Assembly: GCF_004363775.1 (NCBI RefSeq)
Contig: NZ_SNZE01000004.1
Span: forward strand, 62,001-126,000
DNA length: 64,000 nt
Direction: 5' to 3'
DNA from: Hydromonas duriensis
GTDB taxonomy: Bacteria > Pseudomonadota > Gammaproteobacteria > Burkholderiales > Burkholderiaceae
How positions within the stretch are numbered: the stretch's first letter is position 1; each line of letters begins with the position of its first letter. The notes under the pieces are model-generated. The model worked only from the letters and a program-made list of their open reading frames with translations. It searched no databases and had not been told where the DNA came from. The position numbers were made by a program, and so were the translations under genes. Shown one piece after another: positions 45,983 through 55,506 of this stretch.

Positions 45983-46921
45983 ATGAGCAATCCATCCACT
46001 TCTACTTCTAAGCACCTCTTAAGCACATCGGTCGGTGCTGGCGTTGCGATTTTACTTGTTGCTTTATTATTCCGAGGCTGCGGCACTTGGGGGCAGACCA
46101 CAGTCTTGCCTAAAGTGGCCAGTCCAGCGGCTACTGAAGTCGCACAACCTGCTGAAAAGCCTGTGGCAACCAAGCCCATGCTGTTGACGGGCGTGAACAA
46201 AAATGGAAAATTTGAGTTGTCGGGGGTGGTTCCGACCGATGAGTTCAAGACCAATATTGAAATGGAATTGAAAAAAACCTTTGGCGAAGGTAATTATCTT
46301 AATAACTTGACTGTGAGTGCTGATGTGAAGCCCGCTTCGTGGCTAAGTAAAACAGCGGGCATGTTTGATGTGTTTAAGCTGCCTGGTTCAGAAATGGACA
46401 TTAATGCTGACAAAATGGTTTTGTCGGGGACTGCGGGCAGTTTAAAAGAAAAAGTGCAAGGCTTCTTTGGTGACAGCATGAAAGTTGTTGCGCTTGATGT
46501 TGCGATGACAGCGAAAGAGGCAACGTCCAATGCACTTAATGCACTCAATGCGCTCGGTGATGATGCAACAGGCCTTCAAGTTTTAGATGCACTGGGCGTG
46601 CAAATCATTAATTTTCCCAGCGGCTCTACCATGATTCCAGCCGACAATAAAGACGTCTTGAAAAAAGCGGCGGCATTATTGAAATCCAAGCAAAATTTTA
46701 AATTTGAGGTTGGTGGGCATGCAGATAACCAAGGCAAGGCCGCCAGCAATTTATCGTTGTCAAACAAACGTGCCGCGGCTGTGCGTTCTTTCCTGATTGC
46801 CAAGGGCGTGCCTGCTGACATGATGACGGCAAAAGGCTACGGCGACACACAGCCCATTGCCGATAACAACACAGAATCGGGGCGTTTGAAAAATAGACGC
46901 ATCGCTTATAAACCCTTGTAA
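45983..46921 (+). CDS. OmpA-like peptidoglycan-binding membrane protein
   Basis: A 312-residue protein with one N-terminal membrane segment (about residues 12-35, VGAGVAILLVALLFRGC), a Pro/Ala-rich linker, a middle region with BON-like repeats (GVVPTDEFKTNIEMELKKTF), and a C-terminal OmpA domain: FEVGGHADNQGKAASNLSLS, RAAAVRSFLIAKGV, MTAKGYGDTQPIADN, GRLKNRRIAY. The Asp and Arg that grip diaminopimelate are present. It probably tethers the inner membrane to peptidoglycan. The ribosome site is weak. The gene stands alone. Confidence 0.82.
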   Translation: MSNPSTSTSKHLLSTSVGAGVAILLVALLFRGCGTWGQTTVLPKVASPAATEVAQPAEKPVATKPMLLTGVNKNGKFELSGVVPTDEFKTNIEMELKKTFGEGNYLNNLTVSADVKPASWLSKTAGMFDVFKLPGSEMDINADKMVLSGTAGSLKEKVQGFFGDSMKVVALDVAMTAKEATSNALNALNALGDDATGLQVLDALGVQIINFPSGSTMIPADNKDVLKKAAALLKSKQNFKFEVGGHADNQGKAASNLSLSNKRAAAVRSFLIAKGVPADMMTAKGYGDTQPIADNNTESGRLKNRRIAYKPL

Positions 46922-46925
46922 CTCA

Positions 46926-46957
46926 AAAAGCCCCTCGTTGAAAGACAAGGGGCTTTT
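46926..46957. terminator. terminator between OmpA-like gene and bioB
   Basis: AAAAGCCCCT and AGGGGCTTTT form a 10-bp stem 5 bases after the OmpA-like gene, readable from both strands. Confidence 0.85.
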
Positions 46958-47018
46958 GATTGCATGATGTTGTGCGTCAGAGGTTCAATAAAAATCAATT
47001 AAAAAAACAGTAGTTTTT

Positions 47019-47978
47019 TTAATTCATCTGTTTGATTTTAAATACTTTTTTATTGTCGTCGTCGACGCTGACATTAGGCGTTGTGAGGAGTTTTTCACCA
47101 TAAAATACCGAGTTCGCGCCCGCCATAAAGCACAACTGTTGGGCGGCCCAGTCCAACTCATGTCGCCCAGCGGCGAGGCGTAAAGTGGTCTTTGGCATTA
47201 TCAGACGTGACACGGCAATGGTGCGTATCCATTCCTCATCATCAATGCGCTCAACATCTGCCAAGGGTGTGCCTTCAATGGGGACCAGCCGATTAATGGG
47301 TACAGATTCTGGATGAGGCGACATATTGGCTAAAACTTGCAACATACTGATGCGGTCTATACGGGATTCCCCCATGCCTAAAATACCGCCCGTGCACAAT
47401 TTCAACCCTGCTTGGCGTGCGAGGTTCAAGGTGTCGATGCGGTCGCTAAATTGGCGCGTGCCGACCACCTTGTCGTAATATTCGGGTGATGTGTCAATAT
47501 TGTGATTATAAAAGTCTAAACCAGCGTCCACCAGTGTATCGGCTTGCTCTTTTTTAAGCATGCCTAACGTCATGCAGGTTTCCAAGCCTAAAGCATTAAC
47601 CCCTTCAATCATTTCAATCAACGCAGGCATCGCCGAAGCAGGAGGGCTTCGCCAAGCCGCGCCCATACAAAACCGCTGTGCCCCAGTTTCTTTGGCTTCT
47701 TTCGCTGCGGCCAAAACATCGTCAACCTGCATGAGCTTTTCTCGTACTAAGCCTGTGTCGTAATGAGCCGATTGAGAACAATAGCCACAATCCTCAGGGC
47801 ATGCGCCTGTTTTAATGTTCAGTAGTACGGCTTTTTCAATCACATGTTCACCATTAAATTGGCGGTGTACTGTTTGTGCTTGATGCAGCAAATCCATTAA
47901 GGGTAAGTCGTACAACGCTGCAATTTCAGCGTGAGACCAATCGTGTCGTGCCTGTTGGAAAGATTCATGCTGTTCCAT
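47019..47978 (-). CDS. bioB: biotin synthase
   Basis: A 319-residue radical-SAM enzyme that inserts sulfur into dethiobiotin. The SAM-cluster motif is Cys60-Cys64-Cys67 (CPEDCGYC), followed by [36 protein letters not shown] and [12 protein letters not shown]. The auxiliary 2Fe-2S ligands are among these cysteines. AAGGAG lies 5 bases before the ATG. No other bio genes are adjacent. TGTAGACC and GGTTTAAA upstream resemble BirA half-sites, but with the wrong spacing. Confidence 0.96.
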   Translation of the reverse strand: MEQHESFQQARHDWSHAEIAALYDLPLMDLLHQAQTVHRQFNGEHVIEKAVLLNIKTGACPEDCGYCSQSAHYDTGLVREKLMQVDDVLAAAKEAKETGAQRFCMGAAWRSPPASAMPALIEMIEGVNALGLETCMTLGMLKKEQADTLVDAGLDFYNHNIDTSPEYYDKVVGTRQFSDRIDTLNLARQAGLKLCTGGILGMGESRIDRISMLQVLANMSPHPESVPINRLVPIEGTPLADVERIDDEEWIRTIAVSRLIMPKTTLRLAAGRHELDWAAQQLCFMAGANSVFYGEKLLTTPNVSVDDDNKKVFKIKQMN

Positions 47979-48172
47979 GGTGCTCCTTAAAAAATGTAGA
48001 CCACATCTTAACGCAATTGAGCAAAGGTTTAAATTGAGGTGGAGCTGATATAAAAACTGGTTTTAAATGAATATGAGTGAAAATAACGATGTTTTAAACG
48101 ATTTTAAAATAATAAGAACAAAACACAGTCAAGACCATATAATTAAATTCTTCTATTTTTAAGGGTTACCTT

Positions 48173-48958
48173 ATGTTTGCCCCCGATTTTTTTACGTTAT
48201 TGTTATTGCTCATTACTGGATTCATCGCGGGAGTATGTAATGCCATTGCGGGCGGCGGTACTTTTTTTACATTGCCCATTTTTTTAGCCGCGGGTTTGCC
48301 CCCTGTGCTGGCGAACGCATCGAACGCCGTTGCGGTCTGGCCAGGGCATATTTTGGCGAGTGTCGGTTATCGCGACATTTTGCTCAAAAATCGCCAAACG
48401 TTATTCAAAGCCAGTTTGATTGGTTTGGTTGGCGCACTGATTGGGGCGTATGTTTTGCTGACGATGGGTAACGCGCGTTTTCGCGTGCTTATTCCATTTT
48501 TGATTTTATTGGCCACATTGTTATTTGCTTTTGGCGCACGTATTCGTTCTTATTTTAATAGCCGTGTATCCGCATCGTCTCGTCACTTTAGTTTGGACAA
48601 CCCGAATGTATGGGGCGTTTTAATACAACTTGTTTTGGCGATTTATGGCGGTTTCTTTAGTGCGGGATTGGGCGTGATGTTGATGGCGATGTTGATGTTG
48701 TTTGGTGTGCACGACATTCAGCTCAATAACGCTTATAAAAATGCGATTGCCAGTGTGATTTCAACCGTCGCGGTGATGGTGTTCATCAGTCAAGGATTAG
48801 TGGTTTGGTCGTTCACTTTACCTGCTTTTGTCGCTGGTGTGGTCGGTGGCATTGTGGGGGCGCGCGTGGCGCGTTTTTTACCTGCTCAACTCTTGAAAAA
48901 CATTGTTGTGGGCACAGGCATAATTCTCTGCATCTACTATGTTGTTAAGTTGTTTTGA
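48173..48958 (+). CDS. TSUP-family (TauE/SafE) transporter
   Basis: A 261-residue protein with about eight membrane segments and internal duplication. The N-terminal GFIAGVCNAIAGGGTFFTLP and central LVLAIYGGFFSAGLGVMLMA are the two TauE/SafE repeats. Members export or import small organic or inorganic sulfur anions; the substrate is unknown here. AAGGG precedes the ATG. A TATAAT at 48138 could serve as its -10. It stands divergent from bioB. Confidence 0.85.
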   Translation: MFAPDFFTLLLLLITGFIAGVCNAIAGGGTFFTLPIFLAAGLPPVLANASNAVAVWPGHILASVGYRDILLKNRQTLFKASLIGLVGALIGAYVLLTMGNARFRVLIPFLILLATLLFAFGARIRSYFNSRVSASSRHFSLDNPNVWGVLIQLVLAIYGGFFSAGLGVMLMAMLMLFGVHDIQLNNAYKNAIASVISTVAVMVFISQGLVVWSFTLPAFVAGVVGGIVGARVARFLPAQLLKNIVVGTGIILCIYYVVKLF

Positions 48959-49024
48959 AAATAAGAAGTGGGTGCTCTGAAGTGTGTAGGTTTTTTTAAA
49001 AGCATCAACATCCTTATAACCACT

Positions 49025-51247
49025 TTATAACCGCTCCACCTGTTGCACCCCAGTCACTTGTCGGAGTGCGCTCAAGGCTTTTTGCAATTGTGTTGTGCTT
49101 TCGACTTCTAAGCTGAATGTGAGCTGGCAGCGTGCGCTTGCCATGCCCTGACGCACGGTGCGCAAGCCACTGATGAGGATTTTTTCACGTGCGAGCACAT
49201 CGGTGATGTCTTTCATCAAATCAACCGATTCTTGGGCATACACCAGAACATCAACCGCATAACGCATGCCTGCGCGCTCGGCCCATGTGCACGACAATAC
49301 CCGTTCAGAGTGCTGAAACTGCATGTGCTGAAAGTTGTCGCATTCAAGTCGATGAATTGAAATGCCTTTGCCACGAGTGACAAACCCAGCGATGGCATCG
49401 GGTGGCGCAGGTTTACAGCATTTAGCCAATTGGGTCATGAGGTCGTCTAAACCGACCACCAATACGCCGCCTTTGCCCACTTCCGATTTGTTGGCTTGAG
49501 TGCTGACCCAGTTGTGGTCTTCCACGGCTACGGGCGGTTCGGCGGGGGCTTGGCTTTTGAACAACTCTTCCAAGTTGTGCGCAGTCATTTCTTCACGACC
49601 AAACGCGAGGTAGCATTCTTCAGTCTTGGTAAATCCTAAGCCTTGAGCGATGTCCTCATGTTTGACCGAGGTTTTACTCAAGCGTTGTAATTCTTTTTCA
49701 AATACAGTGCGACCTTGGGCGATGTAATCCGCGGTGGCTTGCGCATTAAACCATGCTCGCACTTTACTTTTTGCACGCGGGCTATTGGTGAAACCCTCGC
49801 GCAGCCAGTCGCGCGAAGGCCCGCCCTGTTTAGCGGCGATAATATTGACCGTTTGACCTGTTTGCAGTTTTGTTGTTAAGGGCACCATTTGGCCGTTCAC
49901 TTTTGCGCCTCGGCACAAATGCCCCAAATTGGTGTGGACATGATAAGCAAAATCAATCGGGGTTGAATCGCGCGGCAGTTCAATCACCCGAGCGTCTGGG
50001 GTGAGCACATAAATATGCGGGTCTTGTAGTTTAAAAGCTTTACCTTGCCCCGCCAATGCGTGAGTTAAGTCCGATTGCCAGCTGATGAGTTGACGCACCC
50101 AAGCAATTTGCTCATCATAATTGGCTTGTTCCGTGCTGATGTCCGCCTTGCCGCTTTTTTGTTTAAAGCCACCTTCTTTATAACGCCAATGGGCAGCGAC
50201 ACCGTACTCTGCAAACTGATGCATCTCTTGTGTGCGAATTTGAACCTCAATCGGTCGACCGTCATCACCGACAACGACCGTGTGCAAGGATTGATAGCCA
50301 TTGGGTTTTGGGCGGGCGATGTAATCGTCAAATTCTTTTGGAATGGGTTGCCACAAATGATGCAATACGCCCAGCACGCCGTAACAGTCTTTAACATCGG
50401 CGACAATGATGCGAAAAGCACGGATGTCGTATAAGTCGGCAAATTGCAATTGTTTGCCACGCATTTTGTTATAAATGCTGTAAATATGTTTGGGGCGACC
50501 CGAAATTTGCGCATTGATTTGCTGTAAGGCCAACGCTTGTTCTAACGCCGCAATCGACGCACTGACAAAACTTTCTCTTTCTGCACGTTTTTCATCGAGC
50601 CATGCTGAAATGTCTCGGTATGTTTGAGGCTCCGCAAAACGAAATGCCAAATCCTCTAATTCCCATTTGATTTGCCACACGCCCAAACGATTGGCCAAGG
50701 GCGAATACAGCAACAAAGTTTCCTTGGCGATGTCCTCAGGGCAGGTTATTTTGTTTTTGGCGTAATAACGCAAGGTTTGTAAACGCGAAACCAGTCGCAA
50801 AATCACCACGCGAATATCATGCGCCATCGCCAACAACATCTTGCGCACGCGCTCAATTTGCGCTTGCATGTCGGCATCGGTGTTTTTATCTGAGTGCGCA
50901 TGTTGAACCTTCGCGCGAGCACCCATGTGCATGAGCGCATAAAGGTTTTGAACGCGCTGTGCTTGTTCCGCACCCCACTGCGCTTTTAATGTTTCAACAA
51001 TATGTTCACGTTCTTCTGTTGTGTATTCACCTTGCAACCAGCCGAACAAATACGCGGAAATATGCATGTCATCCGCGACATCCAAGCGCGACAAAATCTC
51101 GCTCATCCCTACCGCATGAGCAAACATGTCTTCGCCTGAACTTAACAACCGATGTTCATAACGTTCTTGTGCCGATGCACGCGCATCGTCCACCGAGGTG
51201 AATTGGATGTCTATCTTAGAGTCGACAGGCTTGATTTTAGAAGGCAT
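49025..51247 (-). CDS. relA: (p)ppGpp synthetase RelA (monofunctional)
   Basis: A 740-residue RelA/SpoT homologue. The N-terminal hydrolase domain lacks the His-Asp pair: where SpoT has an LLHDVIED-type motif this reads YLFGWLQGEY, so it should not hydrolyse (p)ppGpp. The synthetase domain is intact, with EFDDYIARPKPNGYQSLHT near residue 306, including the EFDD acidic motif typical of RelA rather than SpoT. TGS (IYVLTPDARVIELPRDSTP), zinc-finger-like CCKPAPPDAIAGFVTRGKG and ACT domains follow. It makes the alarmone on stalled ribosomes in amino-acid starvation. Confidence 0.93.
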   Translation of the reverse strand: MPSKIKPVDSKIDIQFTSVDDARASAQERYEHRLLSSGEDMFAHAVGMSEILSRLDVADDMHISAYLFGWLQGEYTTEEREHIVETLKAQWGAEQAQRVQNLYALMHMGARAKVQHAHSDKNTDADMQAQIERVRKMLLAMAHDIRVVILRLVSRLQTLRYYAKNKITCPEDIAKETLLLYSPLANRLGVWQIKWELEDLAFRFAEPQTYRDISAWLDEKRAERESFVSASIAALEQALALQQINAQISGRPKHIYSIYNKMRGKQLQFADLYDIRAFRIIVADVKDCYGVLGVLHHLWQPIPKEFDDYIARPKPNGYQSLHTVVVGDDGRPIEVQIRTQEMHQFAEYGVAAHWRYKEGGFKQKSGKADISTEQANYDEQIAWVRQLISWQSDLTHALAGQGKAFKLQDPHIYVLTPDARVIELPRDSTPIDFAYHVHTNLGHLCRGAKVNGQMVPLTTKLQTGQTVNIIAAKQGGPSRDWLREGFTNSPRAKSKVRAWFNAQATADYIAQGRTVFEKELQRLSKTSVKHEDIAQGLGFTKTEECYLAFGREEMTAHNLEELFKSQAPAEPPVAVEDHNWVSTQANKSEVGKGGVLVVGLDDLMTQLAKCCKPAPPDAIAGFVTRGKGISIHRLECDNFQHMQFQHSERVLSCTWAERAGMRYAVDVLVYAQESVDLMKDITDVLAREKILISGLRTVRQGMASARCQLTFSLEVESTTQLQKALSALRQVTGVQQVERL

Positions 51248-51452
51248 TGTAAAAATAATGATTGATCAAAAAAACACAGCGTCATCATATCATTGACTTT
51301 CTTATAAAAGCACTACAGGCGAGCAAAACACTTTGAAAATCAAATTTTGCTTTGATTTGTTGGATAGTTTGAGATAGGCAAAGATATCTATATTTAAACT
51401 GACGTATAATAAAGTCTTACGTTGTTATGACACACCTGAAAGGAAAAAGCAT

Positions 51453-51869
51453 ATGTCCACTTATTCGTGGCTCGTTATCGCAACAGTTTTGTTGGTGATT
51501 GAAATCACCACAGGCACTTTTTACCTGCTCATGCTTGCCATTGCCGCGGTCTGTGCATGGTTCGGGTATTTGTTGGGCGCATCGTTTCTCAGCCAATCTT
51601 TAATTTTTTTAGTTGCGTCTGCGATTTTAGTCAGTTTGGTGTATCGCTACCGTACTCAAAAATTGCGGCAAGCGGTGCCGAATCTCGCCGACCAGTTGGA
51701 TACAGGTGAAATCGTCATGGTCAATAAATGGCACAACGGTGTGGGTGACACCCAGTATCGCGGGGCACATTGGCAAGTGGTTTTAGAAACACCCATCGAA
51801 CACCCCACAACAGGTCAGTACCGCATCGTGCGTTTGGACGGAACGCGCTTGCTTGTTAAACCGTTATAA
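51453..51869 (+). CDS. NfeD-family membrane protein
   Basis: A 138-residue short NfeD protein: two or three N-terminal hydrophobic segments, then a small beta-barrel OB-like domain (GEIVMVNKWHNGVGDTQYRG, HWQVVLE, RIVRLDGTRLLVKPL). NfeD proteins partner with stomatin-like SPFH proteins, and one is encoded next to it. AAAGG precedes the ATG; TATAAT at 51405 is a likely -10. Probable role: membrane microdomain organisation with the SPFH partner. Confidence 0.85.
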   Translation: MSTYSWLVIATVLLVIEITTGTFYLLMLAIAAVCAWFGYLLGASFLSQSLIFLVASAILVSLVYRYRTQKLRQAVPNLADQLDTGEIVMVNKWHNGVGDTQYRGAHWQVVLETPIEHPTTGQYRIVRLDGTRLLVKPL

Positions 51870-51959
51870 CCCGTTGTTTTTTGTTCTCCTCTCTGCTTAA
51901 AGCCCAGATTGTTTTGAATGATGCCTTTTCTTTTTTAACCATTTAGGAGTATTGTTTAT

Positions 51960-52883
51960 ATGGAATTCATCACTTTTCCACTCGTCATACTTGCATTGGC
52001 GGTATTTTTTGTCTTGCAAGCTGTTAAGGTTGTTCCTCAACAAAGTGCATGGGTGCTTGAGCGTTTTGGCAAGTACAACCGCACCTTATTACCAGGTTTG
52101 AACATCGTCATTCCTTTCATGGATCGTGTTGCTTACAAACACTCGTTGAAAGAAATCCCAATGGATGTGCCCAGTCAAGTGTGTATCACGCGCGACAATA
52201 CGCAGTTGCAAGTGGACGGCGTGATTTATTTCCAAGTGACTGATCCGATGAAAGCGTCTTATGGCTCATCGAATTTTATTTTCGCCATTACTCAACTTGC
52301 ACAAACCAGCTTGCGTAGTGTGATTGGTAAGCTTGAGCTGGATAAAACTTTTGAAGAGCGTGACATCATCAACTCACAAGTGGTCAGTGCGCTTGATGAA
52401 GCGGCAACCAACTGGGGCGTTAAAGTTTTGCGTTATGAAATTAAAGATTTGGTACCACCCGCAGAGATTTTGCGCTCAATGCAAGCCCAAATTACCGCCG
52501 AACGTGAAAAGCGTGCGCTGATTGCCGCTTCAGAAGGCCGTAAGCAAGAACAAATCAACATTGCGACAGGTGAGCGCGAAGCCTATATCCAACGTTCTGA
52601 GGGTGAGAAACAAGCCGCCATCAATAAAGCACAGGGTGAAGCGGCCGCGATTCTCGCCGTGGCCGAAGCCAATGCATCTGCCTTACGCCAAATTGGTGAG
52701 GCCACTCAGTCAAACGGCGGTATTACCGCGATGAACTTGAAAGTGGCGGAGCAATATGTACAAGCGTTCCAAAACATGGCAAGCAAGAACAATACGTTAA
52801 TCGTACCTGCGAATATGGGGGATATTTCAACCTTGATTAGCAGTGCGATGAAAATCGTGGACAGTAGCAAACCGCGTTCTTAA
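51960..52883 (+). CDS. SPFH/stomatin-like (QmcA family) membrane protein
   Basis: A 307-residue stomatin homologue: one N-terminal membrane anchor (LVILALAVFFVLQAVKVV), the SPFH domain (QSAWVLERFGKYNRTLLPG, KEIPMDVPSQVCITRDNTQL, YEIKDLVPPAEI), then a long helical coiled coil (QAQITAEREKRALIAASEGR, EGEKQAAINKAQGEAAA). Such proteins oligomerise at the inner membrane and influence protease access and lipid domains. AGGAG precedes the ATG. It forms an operon with nfeD 90 bp upstream. Confidence 0.9.
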   Translation: MEFITFPLVILALAVFFVLQAVKVVPQQSAWVLERFGKYNRTLLPGLNIVIPFMDRVAYKHSLKEIPMDVPSQVCITRDNTQLQVDGVIYFQVTDPMKASYGSSNFIFAITQLAQTSLRSVIGKLELDKTFEERDIINSQVVSALDEAATNWGVKVLRYEIKDLVPPAEILRSMQAQITAEREKRALIAASEGRKQEQINIATGEREAYIQRSEGEKQAAINKAQGEAAAILAVAEANASALRQIGEATQSNGGITAMNLKVAEQYVQAFQNMASKNNTLIVPANMGDISTLISSAMKIVDSSKPRS

Positions 52884-53004
52884 TATAAGTCCTTTTTTAT
52901 TGTCTAAAAATAAAAATTAGCAAGCCTCATTCAATTGTGGAAACGGTTGAAACTGTTTATTTTGGATTAAATCTTCTCAACAGTTGAATAGAGGCAGGCG
53001 ATAA

Positions 53005-53026
53005 AGCATTTGAAAATGCTCTTTTT
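53005..53026 (+). terminator. terminator after the SPFH gene
   Basis: AGCATT-TGAA-AATGCT followed by CTTTTT: a short hairpin with a T-run about 120 bases after the stop codon. Confidence 0.5.
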
Positions 53027-53151
53027 GACAGGGAGTCACTCAGCAAATTGTTCCTTGAGTAAGGTCAATTTGTCGTAAACTGCTCACTTGCTCGGTGTGT
53101 CATTGTTGGCATCAGCGATGCAGTCCAGTTGTGATATAAAAAAGTGTCCTC

Positions 53152-54000
53152 ATGTCTCAAAGTACCCCCGCTCATATCTCTAAAACATTAAAACAAATTT
53201 GGTTGGGTTTGTTTTTGTCTTTTATATTTTTAACCGTCTTTACTTTTATTTTGCCTCAGGGGCACGCCTTGGATATGTGGATTTCGCAAGGCTTATACAA
53301 CGCGTCCACGGGTGAATTTTTATTCAACAATGACACCAGTTGGGTTGAGGTGCTGTTGCATGATTGGGCGAAGAATGCATTGCTATTAATGCCTGTATAC
53401 GCATTGGTACAAGTGCTCGTTGGTTATTGGGTCAAGCGTGTTCGTGGTTTGACGCCAACGCAGTATGATGCTTGGCAACGTTGGGCTGCGTTACTGTTCG
53501 CCGCTGTGCTGTCCATGTTGCTCATTACATATTTAAAAAAATGGAGCAATCAAACCTGTCCTTGGAGCTTGGTTGATTTTGGTGGTGAATGGCCTTATGC
53601 CGATTTTTTTACGGTGAAGCCTTGGGGGGATGATAAGCAATCATGTTGGCCAGCTGGTCATGCTTCGGGCGGGTTTATTTTATTGAGTTTAGCGTTTGTC
53701 GGCGGCTGGCCGCCCAATATGTGGAATGTGCGCCTGCGCACGCAAGCAGTGGCTGCACCAAAGGGTTTGGGCGCACGGGCATTTGTCTGGTACGCCTTGG
53801 TTATTGGTACGGTGCTGGGTTTTGCGCGGGTGTCGCAGGGGGCGCATTTTTTCAGCCATCAGTTTTGGTCACTTTGGTGGATTGTTCTAGCCAATATGCT
53901 TTTTTTAAAAATGGGCTTATTTAAAATACGTTGGTTGATGGGTGGCTCGTCTGTTTCTGATGCTTCAAAAGATGAGGGTTTACAGTCGCCTCATGCTTAA
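53152..54000 (+). CDS. PAP2-family membrane phosphatase
   Basis: A 282-residue protein with about six membrane helices. The three phosphatase motifs are visible: KKWSNQTCPW near residue 128, CWPAGHASGG near residue 166, and ARVSQGAHFFSHQFWS near residue 225. The third motif ends in His where classical PAP2 enzymes have Asp; I recall this SH form from a distinct proteobacterial subgroup. Likely substrates are lipid phosphates or pyrophosphates (undecaprenyl-PP, phosphatidate or lipid A), with the active site facing the periplasm. There is no good ribosome site. A cytochrome b562-like gene follows after 34 bp. Confidence 0.85.
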   Translation: MSQSTPAHISKTLKQIWLGLFLSFIFLTVFTFILPQGHALDMWISQGLYNASTGEFLFNNDTSWVEVLLHDWAKNALLLMPVYALVQVLVGYWVKRVRGLTPTQYDAWQRWAALLFAAVLSMLLITYLKKWSNQTCPWSLVDFGGEWPYADFFTVKPWGDDKQSCWPAGHASGGFILLSLAFVGGWPPNMWNVRLRTQAVAAPKGLGARAFVWYALVIGTVLGFARVSQGAHFFSHQFWSLWWIVLANMLFLKMGLFKIRWLMGGSSVSDASKDEGLQSPHA

Positions 54001-54034
54001 AAGCATCTCATTTATGGAAATAAAAGGTTGTTTG

Positions 54035-54418
54035 ATGAGGCCGTATTTAAAGCAAATCCCCTTAGTGTTCGCATTGTTTTTTATGGCATTGCAAGCTCAT
54101 GCCGAAAGTCCAATCCGCAAAGGTATGAAAGAAATAAAAATTGTTTCTGAGGATGTGTTGAGCAGTCCAAATTTAGAGTCGTTTCAGCACAACGTGTTGT
54201 TATTTGAACGCCTGCTCGACAGTGCCAGTCATGAGGCTTATGACGGCACGCCAGCGGAACAGTATATTTATTTGGACGGCATGGATGAGTTGAAGCAGGG
54301 CATGACAGAAGTACATGAGGCTGTTGCAGCCAAAGATGTGTTGGCTGCCAAACAAGCGTTTAAACAATTGCTTAACGCTCGTCACCGTTATCATCATGCT
54401 TTGGGCGTGTCCGATTAA
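54035..54418 (+). CDS. cytochrome b562-family periplasmic protein
   Basis: A 127-residue secreted helical protein. The signal peptide runs to LQAHA-E. The mature protein aligns by eye with cytochrome b562: a Met in the first helix (KGMKEIKIV), a third-helix segment MDELKQGMTEVHEAVAAKD, and a last helix with LLNARHRYHHAL, corresponding to the RNAYH haem-ligand motif of b562. It should bind haem non-covalently through that Met and His and shuttle electrons in the periplasm. Start at ATG 54035 is set by the signal peptide and AAGG upstream; the longer frame overlaps the PAP2 gene. Confidence 0.7.
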   Translation: MRPYLKQIPLVFALFFMALQAHAESPIRKGMKEIKIVSEDVLSSPNLESFQHNVLLFERLLDSASHEAYDGTPAEQYIYLDGMDELKQGMTEVHEAVAAKDVLAAKQAFKQLLNARHRYHHALGVSD

Positions 54419-54431
54419 TACGGACACGTTT
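54406..54431 (+). terminator. stem-loop overlapping the cytochrome b562 stop codon
   Basis: CGTGTCCG and CGGACACG form a perfect 8-bp stem whose loop holds the stop codon, followed only by TTT; probably a weak terminator. Confidence 0.4.
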
Positions 54432-54467
54432 ACGCTATGACATTCTGACGGTATCAGATTGTGTGTC

Positions 54468-55475
54468 TCAAGTGTTTGAGCGTTTGAATAGTAAATGCGC
54501 CACTGTTTGCCCATGATCTGAGGTTTCAGGCGAGTGGCTGTGTAAATGGTCGTTCAAGCTGAATACTTCGCGCACTTGGGCTATTTGGTTACGAGATTGC
54601 GGATGGAACTCCTCTGAGACAAATACATGGTCCATGACTTCCAATGCGCCTTCGTGAATATGTGTGTAAGCGACGTAGCGTTGAGGGTCATTCTTGGTTT
54701 GGATGCGCATCGCATCAAACAATTGAAAATCATAAAAACTTTTGCCAAAACGCCCAGAGCCCGCAATGATTTGTGTGCTCACAGCATGGGCGTGGTCGTT
54801 GTAATCTCCCGTCACAACACACGGTTCGTGATTGCGTTGCAGCAGTCCATTTAAGTATTGGCGTATACCAATTGCATCTGCGCCACGACGCATCAAAGAG
54901 CGATACGTGGCTAGCGCCAAATCATCGGGGTTTGACTCGTCTTCGTCATGTAAATAATCAGGCCGTTTTGATTTTAAATGTAAACCCAGCACATGCAGCT
55001 TGACCTCATTGGGCAAGGTCACTGCGACATGCAGAACTGCGCGAGTGATGTGTGAAAGGGGCATTTCGTAACCAGGCGGCGTGACGGTGAAGTCTTTGCT
55101 GTAATGGCTGACCCAGTTGGGTTCTTCGGCCAAGGGCAAACGGGTGGCTATGGCGACTTGCGGGACGAGGCTGTTTTTAGGGGGCATGCCGACCGCATCG
55201 CGTCCAATGATTTTCGCGTGTTTCATGGTTCGGCTGGCACGCACAGCTTCTGTTAAAGCATCGAGATGGAACACTTCTTGAAAGACAATAATGTCTGCGT
55301 TCATGCTGTCAATTTGTGCCGCCGTCCAAGCGATTTTGGCATCATACTCGTGCTGAGTATAGGGGTCTTGGTTGGCATAAAATTGAAAGCCCGCTTTGGC
55401 AAAATTGCGCAAATTAAAGGTGCCGATTTTCACGCCAATGTCAAAGGCGTCATTGTGTCTAAAAACGTTGGGCAT
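54468..55475 (-). CDS. endonuclease/exonuclease/phosphatase family protein
   Basis: A 335-residue EEP-fold metal-dependent hydrolase. Motifs in order: KIGTFNLRNF (Asn ligand), IIVFQEVFH (Glu ligand), LHVLGLHLKSKRP, VVTGDYNDHA, and near the end ETSDHGQTVAHL (Asp-His). There is no signal peptide. Substrates in the family range from DNA to phospho-lipids and this one cannot be assigned. Start chosen at ATG 55475 with GGAG upstream; the frame opens further but without a ribosome site. It is the last gene of a minus-strand run starting at the Ste24-type protease. Confidence 0.82.
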   Translation of the reverse strand: MPNVFRHNDAFDIGVKIGTFNLRNFAKAGFQFYANQDPYTQHEYDAKIAWTAAQIDSMNADIIVFQEVFHLDALTEAVRASRTMKHAKIIGRDAVGMPPKNSLVPQVAIATRLPLAEEPNWVSHYSKDFTVTPPGYEMPLSHITRAVLHVAVTLPNEVKLHVLGLHLKSKRPDYLHDEDESNPDDLALATYRSLMRRGADAIGIRQYLNGLLQRNHEPCVVTGDYNDHAHAVSTQIIAGSGRFGKSFYDFQLFDAMRIQTKNDPQRYVAYTHIHEGALEVMDHVFVSEEFHPQSRNQIAQVREVFSLNDHLHSHSPETSDHGQTVAHLLFKRSNT

Positions 55476-55506
55476 GTCTGTCTCCGTATTAGAGAGTGGG
55501 GTTTTT

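Noticed and set aside
47995-48033. BirA-like half-sites TGTAGACC and GGTTTAAA ahead of bioB
   Set aside because: Each half differs from the consensus by one base, but the gap is 23 bp where known bio operators have about 14-16, so the pairing would not fit the dimer.
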